Assembly: GCA_019155185.1 (NCBI GenBank)
Contig: CM032815.1
Location: forward strand, 10,806,001 to 10,870,000
Source: Beaufortia kweichowensis
Lineage: Eukaryota; Chordata; Actinopteri; Cypriniformes; Gastromyzontidae
DNA: 64,000 nucleotides
Reading direction: 5' to 3'
The notes under the pieces were generated by a model. That model was not told the origin of the DNA. It did not search any database and worked only from the letters and a program-made list of their open reading frames with translations. Positions within the stretch are counted from its first letter, which is position 1; every line of letters begins with the position of its first letter. Below are positions 10,862 to 23,160 of the stretch, one piece after another. The position numbers and the translations under genes are program-made.

Positions 10862-11019
10862 CGGCCAGGGGGGTCTCGCCGTTCACATTCTTTCTTTTAT
10901 GGTCCTGGCTTGTGGGCCATGGCCCGATGCATTCGTGCGGTCTTAAAGATGAGTGTAGTTATGGCCAGCGGGGTCTTGCCGTTCACTTTCTTTTCTCTGT
11001 ATGGTCCTGGCTTGTGGGT
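10862..11019. repeat. Direct repeats at the right end of the DIRS element
   Basis: Two imperfect copies about 102 bp apart share the phrases GGTCT(C/T)GCCGTTCAC and ATGGTCCTGGCTTGTGGG (10862-10915 and 10964-11019). Their place just after the recombinase stop suggests terminal or internal complementary sequence of the element. Confidence 0.6.
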
Positions 11020-11283
11020 TGAATATGTAATCTTTTCTAGTTTAAGATGTTGCATAATATCTTTGAGGCTAAAGCAGCTACGTGGATTTTCTCTTTCCAG
11101 TCAAACAAAATCAGTCTACGTACTAGGAGGGTTACGACTCCAAGCATATTGTATTAATTTGTCGATAGTTCCGCATTTTCACTCCTGACCCCGAAAATGG
11201 CTATAACTGGGTCTGGGTTTAGTGGTTTGTCCAGCAATTTCAACAATAGTTGGAAGAATGAATTTCAGGGCACTTCCAGAACA

Positions 11284-11470
11284 TATGTGACCCAGTGTGT
11301 GAAACCAGGCTAAAGTCTAAAAATCGAATTCTGAGATAGCGAGCTTCAAAGTTTGAATTCACCTATTAATTTCACTATAATTTCAATCTTTGACATGACA
11401 TTACTTACATACACAGAGATTTTATGATTTAGAGATTTAGCTGGGTTTTAACAGACTGGGTCACATGTCC
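11284..11470. mobile_element. Short inverted-repeat element (TGTGACCCAGT type)
   Basis: TGTGACCCAGTGTGTGAAACC at the left is mirrored by AACAGACTGGGTCACA at the right, giving a roughly 185-bp MITE. A fragment of the same end occurs near 63735 (TTTTCACAGACAGAGTCACA). No coding content. Confidence 0.65.
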
Positions 11471-12430
11471 TAATGATGCTGTGGATAGACAGCATTTTTC
11501 ACATGATGCGTTAATTAAGATAACTGAAGTCTGTGTAGGACTTTAAATTGTATTAATTTATGTCTAATGCACAGAGTGGAAGAATGAAACTGTTCTTGTG
11601 CTCCCTCCCATTGCCAGTTGGTTAAGTTTATTCCAAGATCTTCTTTCCATGCCACTCCTACATGCTCTAGAGAAACATTACACTCTGTCTGTGATCATTT
11701 ATTATATATGATGGATATTCCTCCTTTAATACATGGATTAAAATATTTATACAATATTAAAATATTGAATCCATTTGTGAATTTGGTGGCTCATTAGGGA
11801 AGGAAAAACAATTATTTTAAATGAAACTGCGAACCTGTAGATATTTAAAGAATTGTGAACTAGGTAGACTACATTTTTGTTGTAACTGTTGAAATGTTGG
11901 AAACGTATTTATTGTTAATAAATACATTTTTGAAAGAAGATATTCCCTTTTTTGACCATATGTGAAATGTTGCATCAAACTGAGAGGAAGGAAAGGAATT
12001 AGCAGTAAGTGGACTTAAAACGGAGCAGGCCTGCCACTTAAAATGTTTCCTAATCTGCTTAAAAAAATTGTGAATTGGAAACAACTGGATTATTTATTCG
12101 TTGATAGGGCTGCATAGATTAAAGCTTGCCAAGAGGAGGGGAACATGATTTGTTTTTTAAATCACACCATTCAATCTGTCCATCCTCTTGAATTACAAAG
12201 CAGATAGTTCTTATATTACATTCCCAATAATACAATTGAAAATGAGGCAGCCTCATCCCAGTTTTTTTATTCCAAATGTACTGAGTGTCTTTTAATCCAA
12301 TTTTTTAAAAATACATTTTTAACATAGATTGGAATATACTGAAATATTTTCACTGTATTACTACGACCTGCTAAAGAAATTGGGAGACTGGAAGTTTGAG
12401 TTTGTTCATGCAATTTCAGAATGTTTTCTT
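11471..12430. other. No gene seen
   Basis: AT-rich sequence with only chance-length open frames on either strand. It separates the MITE from the L2 element. Confidence 0.6.
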
Positions 12431-12720
12431 TTAAGCAAGATGGCGCCGGTGTATGTGGTTGGCCGTCTGCTGTCGTCAGTTTTGTTTGTATTTGTGTTGT
12501 TTTTATCAATTATTTTAAAAATGCTGACTCTCTGCTGGTGTATGATCGCCAAGCACTTTTTAATATAAGAAATGCCATGGAAAATATGGTAATCAACAGC
12601 CTGGGTGAACAAAAGACTTTACCACCTCCTCCGCTTCTGCATGAACTACCTGCTTTCCTCTGCCGAACTCTGTGCCCTCCGAGGAGAAGGAAGCGGCATA
12701 GGCGCCGAGGAAAACGCGGC

Positions 12721-12812
12721 GGCCTGTTAGTAAAAGTCAGGTCGCTTGTTAGTAAAAGCAGTAAAACCTGCTTTTACTAACAGGCGGCCTGTTAGTAAAA
12801 GCAGGTAGTTCG
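12721..12812. repeat. Inverted and direct repeat inside the L2 5' region
   Basis: GGCCTGTTAGTAAAAG occurs at about 12721 and 12787. Its reverse complement CTTTTACTAACAGGC lies between them at about 12771, so the stretch can fold into a hairpin. It sits where the endonuclease start should be, as if the deletion there was repaired with local copying. Confidence 0.7.
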
Positions 12813-12852
12813 TTTTCCTTCTTTTCTTTTATTAAAGCAATTTAATTGCCGA

Positions 12853-15402
12853 CAGTTGCCCTCATACTCCTACTCAAGTTTTGAACCAAGTGTTTTTGAG
12901 CTGAATCGACTTGACCCGGTGCTTTGTGCATTGGTATACCGGCCTCCCAAATACAACAAAGACTTTATTAATGACTTTTCTGATTTTCTGGCTGGAGTCT
13001 TGCCAAAATATGATAGGCTGTTAATTGTTGGTGATTTTAATATCCATGTTTGTTGTCCTTCAAAGCCAATGGTTCAAGATTTTTTAAATCTTATTGAGTC
13101 TTTTAACTTAGTACAGTTTGTTACTAGCCCTACACACGAGCATGGACACATACTAGATCTGGTATTATCTTGTGGTCTACCTGTGTGTAATATTGAGATA
13201 TTTGATGCAATTTTCTCTGACCACATGACTGTATTATTTGATATTTATCTTTCTTGTAATCTCAAACCCAGTGTCCTAGCTCGTCGCTGTCATACATTTT
13301 GTCCTGGAACTGCTGAACTTTTTTGCGATGCCTTTAAAAACACTGAAGGCTTTTTAGTATCACCTGATTGTCTTAATACTGAGGAGTTAGCATTACTGTT
13401 TAATTCCACCTGTAAAAACATTCTGGATGTTGTTGCTCCTTTTAGGATTATTCAGTCTAAACAAAAAGTTGAACCTTGGCTAAATGATGTCACTCGTGCT
13501 GTAAGGCAAGAGTGTAGGAGAGCTGAACGCCAGTGGAAAAAAGATAGGTTGCATGTATCTTTGGGCATTTTAAAAGAAAGTTTGCATAAGTATCAAATCA
13601 CTGTTAGAACTGAAATGTCTAAGTATTTTTCAGATGTTATTTCTAACAATTTACATAAGCCTTGTGCTCTTTTTAAGACCATTAATGCTGCTCTGAATAC
13701 CCTGCCATCAACCTGTCTAGAGTTTTCTTTTGATATGTGTGAAATTTTTTTACACTTTTTTGTTGATAAAATTGTCCCTGTTAGATCACATATCTTACTT
13801 CCCCCTATCGATCCATCTACCACCACTATGTGCTCTGCTGTTTTTAACCAGCTTGAGCCTGTCTCTCTCTCGTTTTTAGCAGATATTATTGGTAAGATGA
13901 AACCATCCTCTTGTTGTATGGACATTGTCCCTCCACATTTTTTAAAAAGTGTTTTTGAAACCATTGGACCAAATATTCTGATAATTATAAATAGCAGTCT
14001 CACCTCAGGTGTTGTACCACAGAATTTTAAACATGCAATAGTGGAACCATTGATCAAAAAGGCAAATTTGGACAGCTCAGTTCTCGCCAATTTTAGACCT
14101 ATATCAAAACTGCCATTTCTTTCCAAAGTATTAGAGAAAGTTGTAATTATACAACTGCAGTCTTTTTTAGATTTACATGGGTTTCAGGAAGTGTTCCAGT
14201 CTGGCTTTAAATCCCGTCATAGCACTGAAACGGCACTTGTAAAAGTTTTTAATGACCTGTTACTAGCTACTGACTCCGGTAATTATGCTGTTCTCTTACT
14301 TTTAGATCTTACAGATGCATTTGACACGGTAGACCATAATATTTTGGTTTCTCGACTAGAAAATTGCATTGGTGTTAAGGGTACTGCTTTGGAATGGTTT
14401 CGGTCGTATTTTTGTCTGACAGAAGTTTTTCTGTCCGCCTAGGGGATTTTATGTCCTCTTCAGCACCCCTCTCGTGTGGAGTTCCCTAAGGTTCCATTCT
14501 TGGGCCTATTCTGTTCTCTATATATTTGCTCCCTTTATGGTCCATCTGTAGGAAGTATGGTATCTCGTTTCACTGTTATGCAGATGATACGCAACTTTAT
14601 CTGCCTTTGAAACGGAAAGATGCAAAGTCCATAGCACCACTGTTGGACTGTCTTGAAGACATTAAAGCCTGGCTGGCTGTTTAATGAAGAAAAGACAGAA
14701 GTTGTGGTATTTGGATCCGGGGGTGCTCATGATTCTTCTTATTTGGATCTTGGTGCTTTAAGATCGTACGTGAAACCCAATGTAAAAAACCTGGGTGTTA
14801 TTATGGACAGTGATTTTAAACTGGATAAACAGATTAATTCAGTAATCAAAGCTAGTTTTTTCCAGCTGAGGCAATTATTCAAAGTCAAGTCTTTTTTGTC
14901 TTTTAATGACTTCGAAAGAGTTATACATATTTTTATCTCGACTCGGCTCGATTACTGTAATGCCCTATATATGGGTATTAGCCAGGCTTCTCTTACACGT
15001 TTGCAGATGGTACAGAATGCTGCTGCTCGTATGTTGACAGGAAAGCGCAAACGAGAACATATTACACCAATTCTGGCCTCTCTTCACTGGATTTCTGTTC
15101 ATTTTAGAATCAATTTTAAGATTTTGGTTTTAGTGTTTAAATCACTAAATGGACTAGCACCAAGATATCTTTCTGATTTAATACAGATATACACTCCGTC
15201 AAGGGCACTTAGATGTGCTGAGCATTTACTTTTGGTTGTTCCTCGCACAAGGTTAAAAACCAGGGGGGACCGCGCTTTTGCGGTAGCAGCCCCAAAACTC
15301 TGGAATAATTTGCCTCTCCATGTTAGGCAGGCTCAAACACTTTCTGCTTTTAAATCTAGTCTCAAAACTCATTTTTACTCTTTGGCCTTTAACACAGTAT
15401 GA
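12853..15402 (+). pseudogene. L2 ORF2: endonuclease plus reverse transcriptase, broken
   Basis: The open frame to 14442 lacks an ATG at its left edge. It contains the endonuclease C-terminal half (VGDFNIHV, then SDHMTVLF) and the reverse-transcriptase fingers and palm (NFRPISKLPFLSKVLEKV, LLDLTDAFDTVDHN). A shift near 14410 and a stop in the expected GVPQGS motif (reads GVP-stop near 14480) interrupt it. The YADD motif lies near 14572 in another frame. The tail, from about 14650, includes LDYCNALYMG and LQMVQNAAAR and stops at 15402. The N-terminal endonuclease residues are missing. Confidence 0.85.
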
Positions 15403-15699
15403 GAGTGAGGCTTTTGTTTGTTTTATGTGTTTATTGTTTTAAATTGGCTCTTGTCTGTTTTATGTGTTTATTGTTTTAAATGGAGTAAGCTTGTACAGCA
15501 CTTTGGTAAACACTTGTTGTTTTTAAAGGTGCTTTATAAATAAACTTTGACTTTTTGACTTTGAAGAGCATAGAGACACACTTAGTTATTGTGACCCATA
15601 GGTATTTGAATGAATTTACTATTTTAAAAGGGACTGGCATTCATTTTGAAAGAATCCCTGTTTAAATGGATGAAATGATAGCGTTTAGATGAGTATGAT

Positions 15700-15960
15700 C
15701 TGAACCATTCTGTTACCTGCTTCTGAATACCAGTATAGTTTTGCAATCTGTCTAAAAATATGTTGTGGTCAACAGTGCCAAACACGGCGCTAAGGTCTAA
15801 TAAGTCTAGGAGTGATATGCAACCTTGGTCTGTTGCTAGGAGCGAGTTTTTTATTTTATTTTATTATTTATTTTAGTTTTTTGTTTGTGATTGTTAAAGA
15901 GTGTCATTTCTGTGCTATGGTGAGCCCTAAAGCTGACTGAAATATTTTTGACAGGTAGGG
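15700..15960 (-). pseudogene. Second L2-like reverse transcriptase fragment, antisense
   Basis: Read on the minus strand this gives FRAHHSTE (near 15940), then after a small interruption NSLLATDQGCISLL, FGTVDHNIFLDRLQNYTGI and EW. These match in order the palm of the LINE just upstream (RHSTETAL, LLATDSG, DTVDHN). It is a short fragment of a different L2 subfamily inserted the opposite way. Confidence 0.75.
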
Positions 15961-16134
15961 TAAATTATAAATTGGCAGGGGACTATTGGTATGGTTTCTA
16001 AATGTGGTTTCTTTATAAGTAGTCCATTCCAAGATTCACATCAAAAGTTTCTTCTTAAGAGGGTGAAATGATGGTTCTAAAAATAACATTATTTTGTGTA
16101 CTTGGTTTAATGCAATGTGTTTATGTGGTTTTAG

Positions 16135-16400
16135 GTTAAAAGTCATTATTTTACACATACCCATACATCATTGTTGCTCCTCTCTGCCGCCGCCTTTCTG
16201 AAATGTGTCGATTTTTTCAATGCTCATCGTTGTGAATAGCGCAGTGTGCTCTGATTGGCCAGCGATCCAGTGCACTGTGATTGGCCCACAAGTGTGTGAC
16301 CGAAATGTTACGCCCCTTACCATATTTGAAAAACACAGCGTGTCCACATCATGGCAGCACCAGTGGCAACAATACAACAGCTAGAATGAAAGATAGCCTA
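16135..16400. repeat. Dispersed repeat, also present at 42199-42525
   Basis: The core with GCGCAGTGTGCTCTGATTGG, then CACTGTGATTGGCCC and TTACCATATTTG resembles 42250-42345. It contains CCAAT boxes in inverted form but no gene. The second copy begins TTAAAGGGGTCATATGA, so this is probably a non-autonomous DNA transposon. Confidence 0.65.
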
Positions 16401-16754
16401 CGCCTTCTTTCTTTGCGTAAACATTTCGACGGTTAGGAAGCTTTACCGCCAGACTATTTTTGCTGTCACACATTACATTCATACAAATTCTATGATATAT
16501 TACTTGTCTTTCATTTAAAGTTTGTCTTATAATTGTCATCGTCTTACAATATGCATTTATTTTTACCCTATTTGCTGGTTGCTGTAGCAGTGATCAGCAA
16601 AATGACGGTGACACAACACATGGCTGTGCCTGAGCCAAATCTAGCACAATATCGTTCAGTGTCACTAATCTCAAATCCAAAAAAAAATTTTTGGCTACCA
16701 GATCAGTCTCCTTGGCATCAATCTTCGTTCAGGTCTCAAGTCCACACACTTATT

Positions 16755-16839
16755 TATTTAATATAATCGCAACCTTTTCTCGTCATATAATCGCACAGGA
16801 TGACATCGCGATTGTGATACAATTAATCGTGCAGCACTA
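16755..16839. mobile_element. hAT-type transposon right end
   Basis: Repeated TAATCGCA and TCGCGATTG motifs lead to ATCGTGCAGCACTA at 16826-16839, the inverted counterpart of TAGGGCTGCACGAT at 3856. If the two belong together, everything between is a hAT element swollen by later insertions. Confidence 0.5.
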
Positions 16840-17022
16840 TTCAAAACCATATCTATCTTTTCAATATCAGTGTGTCAGTGAAAAAAAGCGCTCTACCAGA
16901 GTTACACAAAGAACTACCCAACAAAAAAACAAAAATAAACAAACCACCTTACTCATTGAAATACAGCCCAATGTTTTTGTGACAAAATGTGACACGTTGA
17001 CACATTTTGTTTTTATTTACAG

Positions 17023-20000
17023 GAATCATCATGAAGAAACTCCTGAAAAACTTGGGTTTGGCAAAATACTATAATGAGAAGCTCACCCTCAGAACAGTGC
17101 TGCAGATTGGCAAGGACAGTGTCTCAGATGTGCCTGTCCAGTCTCTGCCAGATCTACCATGGGTGTTCTTGAAGAGACTGATGATGCTAAAAATTACCGC
17201 GAGGAGTGTTAAATATTCCTCACCAGATGGGGCAAAATCAAATGATTCAGACTGGGATGATGATCAGGAGAGCGAGGAATCAGACAGTAGTTTGTCAGTA
17301 AACCCTTTGGACATTTTGACCGCTTTGTTTCTTTGTTCTGACAGTTTTCTTCAGCAAGAAATGATCTTAAAAATGTCCATGTGTCAGTTTTCTGTACCTC
17401 TGCTGCTTCCAAACATTGATAAGAATCAAATCACTCTTTTACTTTGGGCAATGAGAGATATTGTGAAAAAGTACAGACCACATTCCTTAGAGGATCCATG
17501 TGGATTTGTGGAAGAAAGGATAGCTCTGTCAGATCTACCGTTAGTGTCTTTTGTCAGACTTGGTAGATGCAACCTATCCAAATCAGAAACTCTGAATAAG
17601 TTGCTCAGCAATCCACAGCAGTACACTGACACCTTTGTACACTTCAACATGGACTGTGGTAATATTAAAAAGAAAATTTCAAATGGTTTGGTTGAGATCA
17701 GCTGGTATCTTCCATGTGGTAACAAGAACATTGATGTCTTTCCTGAGCCTATAGCTATTGCAAACTTAAGAGGTGACTTACAGGATTTTGAAACCCAGTA
17801 CTCTTTTCTTTTCAAGGTTTCTGCTGCAGTGTTTGTTTTCTTTGACCACAAAGATTTAGATTCAAAGTGCATTTCAGTCACTAGTCAGGAATCTGCATGT
17901 CCGTTGTATTTTGTGGGGGAATCCAACAATGAAAGCATAAAAGCTACAGTTAAAAAGCTCAATCTGAACAAAAGCAATTTCATCTTTAAAGCCAAGCAGA
18001 ATGATGCAGACTTTGTTGACAAAATTCGGGCAAAGTTACAAAACACAGTTCAGAATAGCAAGCATAAAGTGTCAGTTGTTAATTTAGCTGAGACTGCAAG
18101 AGAATTAGGGATCTTGGTAGATGAGGATGCTGAAGAATGTCAGAATGCCAAAGCATGTGCAGATGGAATCACATCAAAAATACAGGATATAGCGCAGTTC
18201 AAGGAAACACAGCTGCCCTTACAAGGAGAGAACTTGTTAGAACTGGTCAACTTGGAAAAGGAGCAATGCAGACTGAAGAAAGCAGGACATCAGAGTATTG
18301 AAAAATACAAAAGTGACCTTGCTGAGGAAAAAAAAAATCTTCGAGAAAAGCAACGCACTACAGGCGTGAATGAAATTATGAGCTGCTTTATCACTGCAAT
18401 ATCAAAAACAGACAGGGGTTACTTCTTAAAATGGTTAAGAATGACTTTGGAGAATCTCTCCCACAAAAAGCTTTCTAGTCTCAGAGAGAAGTACAAACAA
18501 AAATGTCAAGATGTTGTAGCCAACAAGGAGGAAATTGCTGAGCTTGACAAAAGGATTTCAAACTCTTCTTTGGGAGTCGAACACTTCATTCGTGAGATGA
18601 GCCAGCTTTATGAAGCTGCACTCTTGCTCTCAGAGAATGATCCTTACCGAAAACAACTGGAAAACTTATCTACACTCTGTGCACAACTACTGTTAGATGG
18701 ATTTCCACTTGAACTTATAAATGGAGACGCTTCTAATGTCCCTGTGGGATGGTTGACCAGTGTGCTCTCTGAATTAAACACCTTAGTGACACCCAACAAT
18801 AAGATTGTAGTTGTCACTGTTTTGGGAGTCCAGAGTTCAGGAAAGTCCACTCTGTTAAACGCCATGTTTGGAGTTCAGTTTGCTGTAAGCAGTGGCAGAT
18901 GTACCAGGGGTGCTTTTATGCAGCTTATTAAAGTAACAGATGATTTCAAAGCAAAACTAAACAATTGTGACTATATACTGATAATTGATACCGAGGGCCT
19001 GAAATCCCCTGAGCTAGCACAGCTAGACAACAGCTATGAGCATGACAATGAGCTGGCAACTCTTGTTGTTGGACTGAGTGATGTAACAATTGTCAACATC
19101 GCCATGGAGAACTCTGCTGAGATGAAAGACATCTTACAGATTGTTGTTCATGCTTTTCTCAGAATGAAGGAAATAGGTAAAAAGCACAGATGTTTGTTTG
19201 TACACCAGAATGTTGCAGATGTCTCAGCCCATGATTCAAACATGAGAGACCGTAAATTTCTATTGGACCAACTGAATGAAATGACACAAGCTGCAGCCAA
19301 AATGGAGAACAAGCTGCAATACAAAAAATTTACGGATGTGATGGAGTATGACTCAAACACTGGTGATCACTATATTCCTGGATTGTGGCATGGAAACCCC
19401 CCAATGGCCCCAGTGAATACTGGTTATAGTGAGTCTGTGTTTGCGCTCAAAAAACAGATAATAGACATCTTTGAATGTTACAAGCCTGGCAACATCAATA
19501 CATTTCTTAAATGGATCAAAAGCTTGTGGGATGCTGTGAAATATGAAAAATTCATCTTCAGCTTCAGAAATAGCCTGGTGGCTGATGCTTATGTGAAACT
19601 GTGCACAGAGTACAACAAATGGGAGTGGTCTTTGAGAAAGCAAATGCACACATGGGCATTAGACGCTGAAACAAAAATCCTAAACCATGGAAAATTTGAC
19701 ATCTTTGATAAGCAAACCACTGAAAAAATGAAGGGTTGTTTGCAACTACAAGCAGATGTTGAGCTTTCAAAAGGAGAAAAGAAAATTATTGACAAGATCA
19801 CATCATACTATGAACAAGGAGAGGGTCATGTTGAACTTGTGGAAAGTTATCGACAAGATTTTATAACCTCTGCTAAGTCTCTGAAGAAAGAGCTTTCAGA
19901 TTTGATCACAAGCAAACTGAATTCAGCTCTTTCACGTCGAAATGGAATGATCACAGTGGAGGAGATTAAAAAGACATACATGGATACAATAGAGAAGGAA

Positions 20001-21639
20001 GTGCTAAAATTGCTTGAAAATTGTCGCAAAACCAAGTCCCAACTGTCAGATTCAGAACTGGGTAAAGCTTTTGAGTGCATGTGGCAAACGACTGTGGCAA
20101 CTCTGCCATTTAAAGGCCTTAAACAACAAGATATCAAAACAAAAGTTTTACATCGATTGAGAGAAAATCTTGATGCTAGAGGGAGTTCAATGGCTCAAAA
20201 CTTAGACAAAGCGAAAGATTTAGATGCATATGGTCATGAGAATTTTGTTGTCAACAAAGGCAATTTTTTTACAAAGCAATGGAATAATTTTACTAAATGG
20301 ACCCAGAAGGCTAAAGAAATGACAGACTCCCTTATTAGAGATTGTAGACAGTTTGTGAAAGAGAAGAAGGAAATTAAGGATGATTATGATGACACATACA
20401 TCAAGGAAGTTCTTTACATGATTGACAACAAACTTAAGGCTAATGAAGATCTAAAGATAAATGAAGAATTTGAACTGTCTCTTAAACTTCACATATGTGG
20501 CTTTGCAAGCCGAGACTTTCAAGAGATTCACAAGCAATTCATTCAGGATAATGACCCACTTAAAGCCTTGGAAAGGTTAAAAGAAACCTACTGTACTGAC
20601 TTCATGGACCTTTTTCACGAACGTGACCAGTGTCAAAAGAAAGCTGATGAATTCACAAAAAACTGCCTAAAACCAGCTGTAGAAAAATACATTTCTGAGG
20701 TCTTGGGCACACAAATGGCAGAAGCAATGATTCTTGGTGAAAATGCACAAGTCTTAGGATCACATTATGGTATTTCAGAATACAATCCTAAAAGATCTAA
20801 TTGATGCACTAGATTTTAAAAAATATTTGCATTTTATTGAGTCTTATGAGGAATTCATAAAAAAGTTTATTCTTGACAAAATCATAAAGCACTTTTCAGC
20901 AGGGAACAGAATGTTTCAATTGGGGGAAGAACTTTTGAATTCAGTCACCAGTGAAATAACTCATGCCATTGAAGACACAGAGAAATATCAAGACATGAAG
21001 GGATTTATTCAGAACATTTGCAAGAAACTTGAACAGAGGCTTGTTCTTCCTAAGGATCTAGTGGACAGGATCAGTTCACTGAACAATGTAGATCCACAAA
21101 AATTTGCTACGTTTCTGAAGCGTTCTGTAAATGACATAATTAAACCAATAAAAGAAAGTTTCCGGGGAGACATTAAAACCAAGTTGATGCATCTGCAAAC
21201 CAAACCACAGGATGTGCTATTCAAGCAAATGCATGGCTGTGGGGAACAGTGTCCATTCTGTAAAGCACCTTGTGAGGCTGGAGCAGAATCACACACTAAA
21301 CACTTTCTCTCAATCCACAGACCACAGGGTCTTGGCTGTTACAGAAATACTAATTCTAAAAAATTAGTGACTGATATCTGTACATCATCTGTACACAGTA
21401 ACGACACATTCACTTGCCATGACACCAAGAATAAGCGGCATCCATACAAGACGTACAGTAAAATCTATCCATACTGGCGAATTGATCCAGACTCCAGCAT
21501 AGAAGCCTCAACCTACTGGAAATATGTGATGACACGTTTTAATAAGCAGTTTGCTGAGGAGTACAATGCAGAGCCTGCAGACATACCTGAAACCTGGAAA
21601 AAAATTACTAAGTCCCAGGCAGTGGAAAGCTTAAAGTAA
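17023..21639 (+). CDS. gvin1-like: VLIG/GVIN-type giant GTPase (interferon-induced very large GTPase-like), one frameshift
   Basis: A large intronless coding exon follows an acceptor at 17021-17022. The first good start is ATG 17031 (A at -3); open frame upstream of it is polypyrimidine tract. Frame 1 gives 1257 codons, ending at 20804. Early residues (LGLAKYYNEKLTL, LPWVFLKRLMMLKITARSV) match the N terminus of fish gvin proteins. An acidic patch (DWDDDQESEESDSS) lies near residues 70-84. The VLIG GTPase domain has its P-loop GVQSSGKS at 599-606 and DTEG at 653-656. Long helical and coiled-coil regions follow. Near 20760 the homology moves to a second frame (ATG 20767) that runs 290 codons to TAA 21639, with a Cys/His-rich stretch (CGEQCPFC, then HTKHFLSIH) and the usual C terminus. 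One extra base near 20761-20767 explains the break. Family members are cytosolic or nuclear GTPases induced by interferon in mammals; their exact role is unclear. It may be a recent pseudogene or hold a sequencing error. Confidence 0.9.
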
Positions 21640-22460
21640 TCCTTAATTAACTAGCACCTCTCCAGCATCTGTATAAAATAGTTTAGCTCACAATAGCAAG
21701 AAAACACTTTCATCCACACATTTATAGGTGGCAATACGCATCAACTATAAGAATAGCATAGTAAAAACTTGTCTGGTTGCATGTAAGAGTCTTAAGAGTT
21801 GCATGTAGTAATGTGTAAAAGAGAGATTTAAATCGCCAGATCTATACATGTTATCTTGCATGTACTTGTTAATGTCATATAGATAGATGAGTGTTTCTTC
21901 CTCTTACACTTAAATAATTAAACATAAAGTAACATGCTATAAAATTAAGGTTCATGTTCTATATGTGTAACATGTCTTTATTTCACCTATATATTCATTG
22001 ATACATTGATACTGCTGTAGTTATGTTATGTTGTCAGATTTTACATTTTAGTTTAGTTTACCATGGTAAACATGTTATTTTGCATGTACTTGTTAATGAA
22101 AAAAAAAAAGAAGATTCATGTCCTATATATTGTGTAACATGTTTTTATTTCACATATTCATTCACTGATATTTGATACTTTAGTTATGCTAAGCTGTCAG
22201 ACTTTTGTTAAATCAAATGTGCTTTCTTTAATCTCAACATTGTTACCTTTGTTAGGCTAATCTATTCAGCATAACAAATGTAACACAATTGTTTTCTTTT
22301 ATGATACAATCAGCTTTTCTGACAATCAATATAATCTCAACATTGTTTAAGAGAAATAAGAGAAATGTTTAAATCATGATAAGCCTGTTTGTAATTTAGA
22401 ACAATGTAATGTATACTCCTTTTTTTGCCTGAAATTGTTGTGCAATAAATTGTTGTGTTG
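21640..22460 (+). terminator. gvin-like 3' untranslated region and poly(A) signal
   Basis: AT-rich sequence after the stop, with two diverged repeats of TTGCATGTACTTGTTAATG (near 21858 and 22081) and TAACATG(T)CTTTATTTCAC blocks. AATAAA at 22444-22449 followed by a GT-rich stretch (TTGTTGTGTTGCTG) is a plausible cleavage signal. No gene is seen. Confidence 0.45.
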
Positions 22461-23160
22461 CTGTATTGTTGTGCTGGTACTTTTATTTTTACTGATGATA
22501 TTACTTTGTTTGACCTCTGAGTATTTTTCGTTAAATATTATAAACAAACAACACCACACAAACGGTAACGTAAACATACGCTGTAACACCATCACGAAGC
22601 AATGCAAGCTGTGAACTGTTAATATGCTCCACAGACACTTTTAATTTACAGTCTCTGGTAACTATCGATTTATTTTAAGGTCCAAATATATTCTTGGCTT
22701 TAAGTACACTAGCGATATAACATTACTGAGGCAATGCACACACCTTATAGACCATAACACAAACTTGTTCAGCGTACAATTTGTCATTTTAACACAAACA
22801 ATTATTGTAGGATGGCATCGTCAATCTGAAAACAAAACACCATCATATCCTATCATCATGTCCTATCATTATCCTCTCTTCTCTCCTGTTTTTCTCCTTA
22901 CCCTCCACATTTTTAAATGAATATCTCTTAGCTCTTGGTCCCACCTATTTTCTCCTCATACAATACTCTTTCCTTCTGATTTTAGGAGGCTGGTGACAGC
23001 ATCTACTCTCTCCAAGTTAAATAGTACACTTAATATTAAATGAAAACATCCAACTGGATTTTGTCTGTGTCAAGTATTAGTACCGTCAATATTAAATAGA
23101 ATAGTGCTTGTTACCTATATATAAGTATATGACGAATAAAATTAAATGCTTGAGAAATAA
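22461..23160. other. No gene seen
   Basis: Unremarkable AT-rich sequence. Open frames are short on both strands, and I see no repeat with clear ends. Confidence 0.6.

Larger units (their letters stand above)
8194..11210 (+). mobile_element. DIRS-like tyrosine-recombinase retrotransposon, degenerate
   Basis: Colinear remnants of a DIRS element are present on the plus strand: a gag start (8342), the N-terminal part of the reverse transcriptase (about 8930-9216), an RNase H and downstream region (9217-9868) and a tyrosine recombinase (9872-10839). A pair of direct repeats follows the last gene. Base composition is GC-richer than the flanks. Start and end are estimates, because DIRS elements make no target-site duplication. 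Internal deletions and frameshifts make it inactive. Confidence 0.85.
12430..15566 (+). mobile_element. L2-clade LINE retrotransposon, nearly full length but damaged
   Basis: The element starts near CAAGATGGCGCCGG (12437), a GC-rich LINE 5' end. It carries endonuclease and reverse-transcriptase regions (12856-15402) and finishes with TTTATAAATAAACTTTGAC and a short TGACTTT repeat, the usual L2 3' end. It lies inside the putative first intron of the gvin-like gene, same strand. Confidence 0.85.

Noticed and set aside
13593..14126. Minus-strand 177-codon frame
   Set aside because: It is the antisense shadow of the L2 reverse transcriptase.
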